Under the pieces are notes generated by a model that saw nothing but the letters and a program-made list of their open reading frames with translations, made no database searches and had not been told where the DNA came from. From Balanoglossus misakiensis (Eukaryota > Hemichordata), in the NCBI GenBank assembly GCA_040954595.2, contig CM082578.2, positions 16,864,001 through 16,928,000 of the forward strand: 64,000 bases of DNA, written 5' to 3'. Shown here one piece after another: positions 52,618-62,200 of this stretch (the first letter of the stretch is position 1; each line of letters starts with the position of its first letter). The position numbers were made by a program, and so were the translations under genes.

Positions 52618-53520
52618 CTATGACAAAATTTTCGAACTCTGACAGTATGTGGACCTTGGGCCCTGCATTTTTTGTACTGTACGTCCGATCTTCACCTTCA
52701 ACTTCACCTTCACCAACTCCACTCTACCGCTACTGCCACAACAGGTTGTGTTGATCTGGCTGAGATCTTCTTCAAGGATTTCTTGATCATACATAATCTC
52801 TCGTCGTGTGCATGTGTTGTCGGTTTGTTTAAAACCACCACTTTGCCCATCGCTTTGCAAAGCAATTGACACATTTTGATCGCCTCTTATTTGTATTAAC
52901 CGTGCCAGGTGTTTCTGCGACGAAAGTGACGTATTGCGTAAAGGGCGCATGCTCAGAGCCGCCGTTCAACGTACCAAGCTAAGATGTCAACCAAGCTAAG
53001 ATGTAGCCAAGTACGCCACCTACGAATAGAACCACAACCAGGGCAGTCATCGTTGTACATGTATTCAAATTCTTCTCGACGGGGATCGGACTCGGCTTTG
53101 TGCTCAGGGTGCTTGTTTTAGTAGTTGTAGACAAGACACCTTCTTTTATTTCGTTTTTGTGATAATAGTTGTGGCTTTGTTGTGTTCGGCGTCAATGTAG
53201 TGGCATTCCACGCCCACAAATACAGGTGTTCTGACACCTGTTGCTGCACCCTCTCTGTTCGTACGTGGTCATGCATAAATACCATCCCCTCTTCCATCGT
53301 CTGGCCCGACGACCTTTCCGACAAGTGTCTTCCGGATGTGAATGTTTTTCCGAACCGCTTCAATTCTGACAACACTTTGACCGACTACTCTCGTCGACCA
53401 ACCGGAGCGATACATTCAGAGCCGACAACTACTTTGGGAATCGTCACCCCCTCAGTTGTCGGTGTTTGGTCTAATTTGCATAGAACGCGAATTTCGCAAT
53501 CATTGCGGGTCATACTGACA
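52618..53520 (-). pseudogene. Possible decayed LRR-Ig-type receptor 3' end (Thr-rich stalk, TM helix, tail)
   Basis: Minus-strand frames carry pieces that look like the end of a type I receptor but do not form one continuous frame. One frame (about 53,190 down to a stop at 52979-52981) reads a Thr/Ser stalk (STTTKTSTLSTKPSP) and then a convincing hydrophobic helix (MTALVVVLFVGGVLGYILAW). It is cut short by a stop inside a short direct duplication (CCAAGCTAAGATGT occurs twice at about 52,976-53,004). Another frame, 52950-52618, gives a 110-residue hydrophilic tail-like sequence with an IMYDQEIL motif. The position between two LRR-Ig paralogues supports a relict copy. Alternatives: 3' exons of an intact gene with unrecognised splicing, or chance. 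Confidence 0.35.
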
Positions 53521-54118
53521 AGGGATAAAGGTTAGGTATGTCAGGTCAGTGGTAGACGACCTGGCACTTCAAAAAACATGTTGACGTACATGTTTATTGT
53601 ATCTGCTATACATTGCCAGCCTAGGATATCGATTGAGACCTCTCTGTCCACGTCGACTGCCGGAATTTATTGCTGTGTTTTGCTTTCCTCGTGATTTAAA
53701 ATGCCGATAAGTCGATTGGCGGTTGACATTTTCATATATTGGCAGTGATTACATGATCTGGGTCAATCGGTGAAGTACCGAATTCAGCACGGACCGCAAG
53801 ACGCACTTTACAACTTTGTTTAACTGTAGTAAAATTATGTTATCGGTACTGGTAAATTATGTAAGCAATTTCGAACACATTGTGAACGACATGTATGAAA
53901 ACTGTACTGGATCAAATACATTTCTAAACTTCCCTTGCATAACTGTCAGATTTGAAAAAAATCACTGTAGCTCCAAGCCGTGCATGTATAATAAATGCCT
54001 CATAAATGTGTGGCTTAAAGGGCACTGTAACTAATGGGCAATGGGTCCATTGTGTTAACACATAATTTGCTATTATCTTTGGCAATGGCTTAAATTTGTA
54101 TGCTGTTAAAAACCGGTT

Positions 54119-56563
54119 CTAAAATTCCTTTATGCTTTCATAAATATTTCCTTCACTGGTTTCAGGCGAAAGGGATGCATAATGGGATTGCGTCTCATCA
54201 AATGCCGCGGCATTTTCATACATGAAATTTGGTTGTCCTTCAAGCGTTCTAGGCGGTGGGGTTACGTAGCGATCAGGTCGCATTTCTTGCAGATCGATAT
54301 TTGAGTCTATTCCCCTTGCAGTCTCATCCTTGGAACTGTGAACAGTATCAGCTAAGTGGCATCCACGACGACAGAATCTGATTGAAAATAATACCCCGCC
54401 CACTGCCACAGCTGCAATGATGCCAAGAATGAAGCCACCTATGCCCCACACGAACTGAACACTGGTGCTCTTTGCGGGCGCTGGGAGAGATGCCGTGTTG
54501 AAATTGTCCGTTGTGGCCGTTGGGACGTGTGTGCTTCCAGTCGATGACAACAGTCCTTCAGTACTTCTCTCTTCATCTGTCGTCGAGACTATGCTTTCGC
54601 TGGTAACTGCTGATGATCTTATACCGTCTGTCAAAGTTGATGAGATCATATCCACAGTACTTGTCTTTTTATCGGTCGTCGAGGATTTACTTTCGTCGGT
54701 AACTGCTGAAGATCTTATACTGTCTCTCGTCGTCGTTGGTAAAGGTGTACTTCTCTCTTCATCTGTTGTCGAGACTATGCTTTCGCTGGTAACTGCTGAT
54801 GATCTTATATTGTCTGTCGTTGTTAGTGACGGAAGGGTTGTTTGTTCAACGTGATCAATGACCAGCGTTCTCACCCCGGAAGACGTCCCTTCTGAGTTCG
54901 TCGCTACACATGAATATGCACCAACATCCGCCATATCTAGAGCCGTGATGAAAAGGCTTCCGTCATTTTGTTGAAAAATCTTGCCCTCCGAACATGTATT
55001 TTCCATGCGGGAACGTATGACCTTACCATCGGGAGCAACCCAATATTTTTGGGGATGAGGCACGCCAACTACGTCACAGTCCAGCGTTACATTGTTACCC
55101 GAGGAAGCGGTGATTGTTTTGAAAGTTGTGTTGAATACCGGGACAGGATAGCATGTGAAGTTATTCAACGGGACTTGCAACATAGCGCTGTTTGCATGGA
55201 GCACAGGCGATGCACATCTCGGTATTGAATCACTAAAGTCCAACCGGTGATCGTTGTTATCCAACCACACTCTAACAGGTTTCATACGACAGTCACATGA
55301 CCATGGATTGGAGTAGATGTATAAATAACGTAACTCATCCAGTCCATCGAATATATTTCCGGGTAGAGTTGTGATATCGTTACCGTACAAATACAATCGG
55401 TATAATTTATCTAAACCATAGAATGTCTTCTCCGGTAAAGTTGTGAATGCGTTGTTATATAAGTAGAGGTTTTGAAACTCGGTCAGGCCGCTGAATATGT
55501 TTTCTGGTAACGAGGTCAGAGAATTGTCAGCGATATGCAGAGTACTCAACCTTTCAAGTCCTTGGAATATGTTTTCAGGCAACACGCTGATTTCATTATT
55601 ATGTAAATACAGACTCTGAAGATTATTCAATCGGTTGAACTGCTTTTCAGAGAGACAGGTCAATTTATTGCTACCTAGGTCAAGAGTGTTAAGCGTGCTG
55701 GGGAAGTTATATTCAGATATATTTGTGATTTGGTTCCCGTTTAAGTTGAGGTAATATAATTTGTCTAAACCATTAAAAATATCATCAGGAAGTTCTTTGA
55801 TCTGATTTCCGCTAAGGTGGATTGTCTGGAGACTTCGAAGGCCGTTAAAGATTGAAGGCGATAGGTTTGTGATTTGATTCCCGTAAAGGTATAAGGAATA
55901 CAATCTGTCCAAACCTTCAAAAATATCATCAGGAAGTACTTTGATCTGATTTGTGCCAAGGTTGATTGTCTGGAGACTTCGAAGGCTGTTAAAGATTGAA
56001 GGTGATAGGTTTGTGATTTGATTGTTGTAAAGGTATAAGGAATACAATCTGTCCAAACCTTTAAAAATATCATCAGGAAGTACTTTGATCTGATTTGTGC
56101 CAAGGTCGATTGTCTGAAGATTTCGAAGACCGTTAAAGATTGACGATGGTAGGGAGCTTAATCTGTTGTTTTGCAGGTTAATATACACCAACTCATGCAG
56201 ACCATCCAAGAGAGACTCGGGTAATGACGTCAGCAGATTAATATAAAGGTAGAGGTCCTGCAGACGTTCAAGATCAACGAATGCATCTTCAGCAATGTAG
56301 TCAATTCTGTTTCTGTTCAGATACAACTGCAACAGTTGGGAATACCCAACAAAGGAGCCATTACCAATCCGAGTTATCTGGTTATATTCCAAGCGAAGAA
56401 TCGTCGTATTAAGCGGTATATCCGAAGGGACTTCAGTCAAACCTTGACCTTGACAATCAACGGTCGTACCGGTACAAGAACACTGAGTTGGACATCCGGT
56501 GGATGTGCACAAAAGTGTCACAGCAGCCACAGCCAAGGCAAATGCATATTTCAAGATATTCAT
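54119..56563 (-). CDS. LRR-Ig membrane receptor with mucin-like stalk and ITAM-like tail, 814 aa
   Basis: Likely a surface receptor; the tail suggests tyrosine-kinase signalling (inference). The start at 56563 (MNILKYAFALAVAAVTLLC) gives a clean signal peptide. The frame stays open 52 codons further 5', but a TTTCTAG acceptor at about 56587 suggests that part is intronic. Order: LRRNT (CPTQCSCTGTTVDC), about 16 LRRs, LRRCT (WSCDCRM...C...FTC), an I-set Ig domain (VTLDCDVVG ... GAYSCVATN), a Ser/Thr-rich stalk with three copies of an IRSSAVTSES-type repeat, a TM helix (GGFILGIIAAVAVGGVLFSI) and a tail of about 95 residues. The tail contains YENA (about Y782), YASL (about Y795) and YESI (about Y808). 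YASL-x9-YESI fits the ITAM spacing rule YxxI/L-x(6-12)-YxxI/L. Coding sequence is a single exon, paralogous to the gene at 46,701. Confidence 0.9.
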   Translation of the reverse strand: MNILKYAFALAVAAVTLLCTSTGCPTQCSCTGTTVDCQGQGLTEVPSDIPLNTTILRLEYNQITRIGNGSFVGYSQLLQLYLNRNRIDYIAEDAFVDLERLQDLYLYINLLTSLPESLLDGLHELVYINLQNNRLSSLPSSIFNGLRNLQTIDLGTNQIKVLPDDIFKGLDRLYSLYLYNNQITNLSPSIFNSLRSLQTINLGTNQIKVLPDDIFEGLDRLYSLYLYGNQITNLSPSIFNGLRSLQTIHLSGNQIKELPDDIFNGLDKLYYLNLNGNQITNISEYNFPSTLNTLDLGSNKLTCLSEKQFNRLNNLQSLYLHNNEISVLPENIFQGLERLSTLHIADNSLTSLPENIFSGLTEFQNLYLYNNAFTTLPEKTFYGLDKLYRLYLYGNDITTLPGNIFDGLDELRYLYIYSNPWSCDCRMKPVRVWLDNNDHRLDFSDSIPRCASPVLHANSAMLQVPLNNFTCYPVPVFNTTFKTITASSGNNVTLDCDVVGVPHPQKYWVAPDGKVIRSRMENTCSEGKIFQQNDGSLFITALDMADVGAYSCVATNSEGTSSGVRTLVIDHVEQTTLPSLTTTDNIRSSAVTSESIVSTTDEERSTPLPTTTRDSIRSSAVTDESKSSTTDKKTSTVDMISSTLTDGIRSSAVTSESIVSTTDEERSTEGLLSSTGSTHVPTATTDNFNTASLPAPAKSTSVQFVWGIGGFILGIIAAVAVGGVLFSIRFCRRGCHLADTVHSSKDETARGIDSNIDLQEMRPDRYVTPPPRTLEGQPNFMYENAAAFDETQSHYASLSPETSEGNIYESIKEF
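54555..54830 (-). repeat. Three tandem repeats encoding the Ser/Thr stalk
   Basis: About 70-bp blocks encode variants of IRSSAVTSESIVSTTDEERS, at about 54,756-54,826, 54,658-54,725 and 54,563-54,630, within the 814-aa receptor. The outer two are nearly identical; the middle one has DESKSSTTDKK. The composition suggests an O-glycosylated extended stalk. Confidence 0.8.
55765..56110 (-). repeat. Tandem 144-bp LRR-pair repeats in the second receptor
   Basis: The two-LRR block GLDRLYSLYLYNNQITNLSP... SLQTINLGTNQIKVLPDDIF recurs two to three times with few changes (NSLRS/NGLRS, INLGT/IHLSG). This is a different cassette length from the 216-bp unit in the neighbouring paralogue, so the expansion events were independent. 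Confidence 0.85.
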
Positions 56564-56587
56564 CGTGGAAGGCCTCACGGAAGAGTC

Positions 56588-57339
56588 TAGAAATGGATTA
56601 GCAACAATCACGTCTTCTGTTGGCCTGATGATGCTCGAGTTTATTCTCGCTCTGTATAAGAAATGTCTAATGATTATAATACAAATACACAAATACGAAG
56701 TCACAACGGGAAGTAACAATGGCGTTCAGCCTCATCTACAGTAATCCACAGAACGAGCATTTTTACAAGAAAACGGGGAACTAAATAACTTTGTTCACTC
56801 ACGTCAGTGGATTTACTCTCTCCAGTGGCCCAATTCTACCTATAGGATTAATTTTTGCCACATTCTACATCTTATTTATGCAGAAAAAGAGTCATACCGG
56901 CTGATCTTACCTCGTATATGGCGTGCGCTTCAAGGCTCGCAGTTTCTACTGCTCGCATTTTCAAGTTACACTTTATAATGGTTGAGTATTTTATAACGAT
57001 GTGATTTATGGATTAATTTACAATGGCAGTACCCAGTCGTATCAAGGACAACAGATATAATTTGTGGCCAGTTCTTCAGTGCTTGGTGGCAGTGTTGCGT
57101 CGACTACAATTTTCCTACCTATACTAGCATGACTCTTAAAATGCCCACACAGTCTTCTGCTTTACAACAGAGTCTGTGCGTGTTTAACGGAACCTTGCCT
57201 GTCAGTGAAAAATACATATTTCCCGCTAACAATACTGACTGTAAACACACGGGCTTTGCTGATTGGCTATATGCACTGCCTCATGGTGTAGGGAGTTGAA
57301 TAAGAACTTGCAGTTGACACACACGGAGATAAATATTAG
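56588..57339. other. Upstream region of the second LRR-Ig receptor
   Basis: This is probable intron, 5' UTR or promoter sequence. No coding exon was recognised, and no TATA or other strong core promoter element was identified. Confidence 0.4.
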
Positions 57340-57659
57340 ACACTCACTTCATTTGCTTGTTTTGCAGATGCAGAGACGATATCAACTCATAATGGTATTC
57401 ATCAACCAAGCTGGGACCTAATTGACCAGTTATTTTCGCCATGCAGCAGTATAGCTGGGTGCGGTAAGGGCAGTATGTTAAATGGCTGATCGATCATGAA
57501 TATCACAGACATTCACTTCATTTCCGTGTTTTGCAGATGCAGAGACGATATCAACTCATAATGGTATTCATCAACCAAGCTGGGACCTAACTGACCAGTT
57601 ATTTTCGCCATGCAGCAGTATAGCTGGGTGCGGTAAGGGCAGTATGTTCAATGGCTGAA
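57340..57659 (+). repeat. Direct duplication of an exon-like block (period 169 bp)
   Basis: Copies at about 57,340-57,489 and 57,510-57,659 are almost identical over about 145 bp. Both carry CTTGTTTTGCAG- or CGTGTTTTGCAG-type acceptor sequence followed by ATGCAGAGACGATATCAACT. A third, diverged copy with the same TGCTTGTTTTGCAGATGC start lies at about 58,340-58,440. Confidence 0.85.
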
Positions 57660-57971
57660 CGAAGACCAGAGGTTTCAAGCAAGGTTTGACAAGCGATATA
57701 GACATCAAAGCCCCTCTTTTCATGGTGGCCATTTTGAAGATGTTTTTTTTCCGATTCAGACTGGTGCCGTTTCCCAGTCAAGCGAACTGAATTTGCACAA
57801 ACCTGCATGTAACAATATGGACCCGGTACTATATGTGGATTTCAATTCAATGTTTTAAAACCAACCTGGCTGCTATATGCCAGGGGTGGCCATTTTGTTA
57901 TGGCACAAACATGTCCGCCATCTTTGTAGGAGACATTCCATTTACATGTACATACTTTTCATTTATTCCAG

Positions 57972-58660
57972 GGATCTCATAGATGATGCTAAGATGATTG
58001 CCAGCCTATGTGATTGATGTCCAGAGATTACCGCATGGTTATGGGAAGGTAAGAATTATGGGAAAGAAAATTGAAGCAATTACAGACAATACATGGTAGA
58101 GGTATGTGGGTGGGGTGTGTTTGTTCACAATGTCCAGGAGTTGTCAGTTTAACTAAGTACAATTATAAGCTTATATTGGCATCTCTATCGTTGTTGCAAT
58201 AAAATTTAATCCAGATGCCAAATAGAGTGAAATTCCAGGCAGCCATACAGATTCGCATGATGTACCATCTGCGAATGAACAATTGGCGTACAGTGATGAT
58301 CATGCGTTGTTTTCATGTCCATGTATATTATAGACATTCATTTCTACATTGCTTGTTTTGCAGATGCAAAGACCGGCAACCAAGCTGAGGACGGAGTGTC
58401 CATTTTCCGCGATGCAGCTGTAACTGTTACTGGCAGTCTGCAGTGAGACCACTTAACAGTTCTTCATAGAACATTGTGTAGAAGTATAATTAGTATGCAT
58501 TGCATGGAAGATTTGTATCCATCAATGGAGATGCAACGAAAATGGTTTGAGTTTCACAGAAGTAATGTACTTGCTCCTTTTTCATATTGTTAGTCTACAG
58601 ATAATACTGTAGACATGTATCCTCTTTTGTTGATGTTTTCAAAACTGTGAAATTAAAATT
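57972..58660 (+). ncRNA. Possible spliced non-coding transcript
   Basis: Plus-strand splice-like signals appear in order. A TTCATTTATTCCAG acceptor is followed by about 78 bp to a donor GAAG|GTAAGAAT near 58,050. A TGCTTGTTTTGCAG acceptor at about 58,363 leads to a terminal segment with ATTAAA near 58,645. Frames in these segments are interrupted by stops, so if transcribed it is probably non-coding or a decayed gene. This is based only on splice consensus and the repeated exon-like block. Confidence 0.25.
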
Positions 58661-58775
58661 TTCAATGAACGAGATTAAAATGAAATACTTGTGTCTGTAT
58701 CATTTTATTACCCCAACACTGCCTTGATGTTGAGATAATTGAAACGGGTAAGTTCAAAGGTCGACCCGTTAATTA

Positions 58776-59242
58776 ATGATATTAGCTCATGAAAATCGTC
58801 AAAAAATGACAATTTTTCGACTCTGCGAAATTTCAAAATTTGGTCGATTTTTGAAAAAATCATGGGTTATAGCTCATGAAAATCATCAGGAAATGACAAT
58901 TTTTCGACTTTGCGAAATTTCAAAATTTGGTCGATTTTTGAAAAAATCATTGGTTATAGCTCATGAAAATCGTCAGAAAATGACAATTTTTCGAGTTTGC
59001 GAAATTTCAAAATTTGGTCGATTTTTGAAAAATCATGGGTTATAGCTCAAAAAATCGTCAGAAAATGACAATTTTTCGACTTTGCGAAATTTCAAAATTT
59101 GATCGATTTTTGAAAAAATCATGGGTTGTAGCTCATGAAAATCGTCAGAAAATGACAATTTTTCGACTTTGCGAAATTTCAAAATTTGGTCGATTTTTGA
59201 AAAAATCATGGGTTATAGCTCATGAAAATCATCAGAAAAAAA
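58776..59242. repeat. Satellite array, left arm (inverted orientation), about 5.3 monomers
   Basis: Monomers of 86-88 bp beginning at 58784, 58872, 58959, 59045, 59131 and 59218 (word GCTCATGAAAATC). Reverse-complemented, they match the right-arm monomer but belong to a distinct subtype: TTTTTCAAAAATCGACC replaces GGTTTTTGTCGAAAAACC. Monomers here are more variable in length and sequence than in the right arm. Confidence 0.95.
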
Positions 59243-62200
59243 CAATTTTTTCAAAAATCGACCAAATTTTGAAATTTCGCGAAGTCGAAAAATTGACATT
59301 TCTGGATGATTTTCCTGAGCTATAACCCATGGTTTTTGTCGAAAAACCACCAAATTTTGAAATTTCGCGAAGTCGAAAAATTAACATTTCTGGATGATAT
59401 TCATGAGCTATAACCCATGGTTTTTGTCGAAAAACCACCAAATTTTGAAATTTCGCGAAGTCGAAAAATTGACATTTCTGGATGATTTTCATGAGCTATA
59501 ACCCATGGTTTTTGTCGAAAAACCACCAAATTTTGAAATTTCGCGAAGTCGAAAAATTGACATTTCTGGATGATTTTCATGAGCTATAACCCATGGTTTT
59601 TGTCGAAAAACCATCAAATTTTGAAATTTCGCGAAGTCGAAAAATTGACATTTCTGGATGATTTTCATGAGCTACAACCCATGGTTTTTGTCGAAAAACC
59701 ACCAAATTTTGAAATTTCGCGAAGTCGAAAAATTGACATTTCTGGATGATTTTCATGAGCTATAACCCATGGTTTTTGTCGAAAAACCACCAAATTTTGA
59801 AATTTCGCGAAGTCGAAAAATTGACATTTCTGGATGATTTTCATGAGCTATAACCCATGGTTTTTGTCGAAAAACCACCACATTTTGAAATTTCGCGAAG
59901 TCGAAAAATTGACATTTCTGGATGATTTTCATGAGCTATAACCCATGGTTTTTGTCGAAAAACCACCAAATTTTGAAATTTCGCGAAGTCGAAAAATTGA
60001 CATTTCTGGATGATTTTCATGAGCTATAACCCATGGTTTTTGTCGAAAAACCACCAAATTTTGAAATTTCGCGAAGTCGAAAAATTGACATTTCTGGATG
60101 ATTTTCATGAGCTATAACCCATGGTTTTTGTCGAAAAACCACCAAATTTTGAAATTTCGCGAAGTCGAAAAATTGACATTTCTGGATGATTTTCCTGAGC
60201 TATAACCCATGGTTTTTGTCGAAAAACCACCAAATTTTGAAATTTCGCGAAGTCGAAAAATTAACATTTCTGGATGATATTCATGAGCTATAACCCATGG
60301 TTTTTGTCGAAAAACCACCAAATTTTGAAATTTCTCGAAGTCGAAAAATTGACATTTCTGGATGATTTTCATGAGCTATAACCCATGGTTTTTGTCGAAA
60401 AACCACCAAATTTTGAAATTTCGCGAAGTCGAAAAATTGACATTTCTGGATGATTTTCATGAGCTATAACCCATGGTTTTTGTCGAAAAACCATCAAATT
60501 TTGAAATTTCGCGAAGTCGAAAAATTGACACTTCTGGATGATTTTCATGAGCTACAACCCATGGTTTTTGTCGAAAAACCACCAAATTTTGAAATTTCGC
60601 GAAGTCGAAAAATTGACATTTCTGGATGATTTTCATGAGCTATAACCCATGGTTTTTGTCGAAAAACCACCAAATTTTGAAATTTCGCGAAGTCGAAAAA
60701 TTGACATTTCTGGATGATTTTCATGAGCTATAACCCATGGTTTTTGTCGAAAAACCACAAAATTTTGAAATTTCGCGAAGTCGAAAAATTGACATTTCTG
60801 GATGATTTTCATGAGCTATAACCCATGGTTTTTGTCGAAAAACCACCAAATTTTGAAATTTCTCGAAGTCGAAAAATTGACATTTCTGAATGATTTTCAT
60901 GAGCTATAACCCATGGTTTTTGTCGAAAAACCACCAAATTTTGAAATTTCGCGAAGTCGAAAAATTGACATTTCTAGATGATTTTCATGAGCTATAACCC
61001 ATGGTTTTTGTCGAAAAACCACCAAATTTTGAAATTTCGCGAAGTCGAAAAATTGACATTTCTGGATGATTTTCATGAGCTATAACCCATGGTTTTTGTC
61101 GAAAAACCACCAAATTTTGAAATTTCGCGAAGTCGAAAAATTGACATTTCTGGATGATTTTCATGAGCTATAACCCATGGTTTTTGTCGAAAAACCACCA
61201 AATTTTGAAATTCGCGAAGTCGAAAAATTGACATTTCTGGATGATTTTCATAAGCTATAACCCATGGTTTTTGTCGAAAAACCACCAAATTTCGAAATTT
61301 CGCGAAGTCGAAAAATTGACATTTCTGGATGATTTTCCTGAGCTATAACCCATGGTTTTTGTCGAAAAACCACCAAATTTTGAAATTTCGCGAAGTCGAA
61401 AAATTGACATTTCTGGATGATATTCATGAGCTATAACCCATGGTTTTTGTCGAAAAACCACCAAATTTTGAAATTTCTCGAAGTCGAAAAATTGACATTT
61501 CTGGATGATTTTCATGAGCTATAACCCATGGTTTTTGTCGAAAAACCACCAAATTTTGAAATTTCGCGAAGTCGAAAAATTGACATTTCTGGATGATTTT
61601 CATGAGCTATAACCCATGGTTTTTGTCGAAAAACCACCAAATTTTGAAATTTCGCGAAGTCGAAAAATTGACATTTCTGGATGATTTTCATGAGCTATAA
61701 CCCATGGTTTTTGTCGAAAAACCACCAAATTTTGAAATTTCGCGAAGTCGAAAAATTGACATTTCTGGATGATTTTCATGAGCTATAATCCATGGTTTTT
61801 GTCGAAAAACCACCAAATTTTGAAATTTCGCGAAGTCGAAAAATTGACATTTCTGGATGATTTTCATGAGCTATAACCCATGGTTTTTGTCGAAAAACCA
61901 CCAAATTTTGAAATTTCTCGAAGTCGAAAAATTGACATTTCTGGATGATTTTCATGAGCTATAACCCATGGTTTTTGTCAAAAAACCACCAAATTTTGAA
62001 ATTTCTCGAAGTCGAAAAATTGACATTTCTGGATGATTTTCATGAGCTATAACCCATGGTTTTTGTCGAAAAACCACCAAATTTTGAAATTTCGCGAAGT
62101 CGAAAAATTGACATTTCTGGATGATTTTCATGAGCTATAACCCATGGTTTTTGTCGAAAAACCACCAAATTTTGAAATTTCGCGAAGTCGAAAAATTGAC

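Noticed and set aside
53182-53535. 117-codon plus-strand open frame
   Set aside because: Antisense to the receptor-like fragments on the minus strand, with no family features of its own.
54465-54854. 129-codon plus-strand open frame
   Set aside because: Antisense shadow of the repetitive Ser/Thr stalk of the second LRR-Ig receptor.
56564-56719. 52-codon N-terminal extension of the second LRR-Ig receptor
   Set aside because: A TTTCTAG acceptor lies between it and the ATG at 56563, and the downstream start gives a clean signal peptide next to LRRNT.
59440-59475. CENP-B box in the satellite monomer
   Set aside because: TTTCGCGAAGTCGAAAA shares only TTCG with the CENP-B consensus; the required A and CGGG positions do not match.
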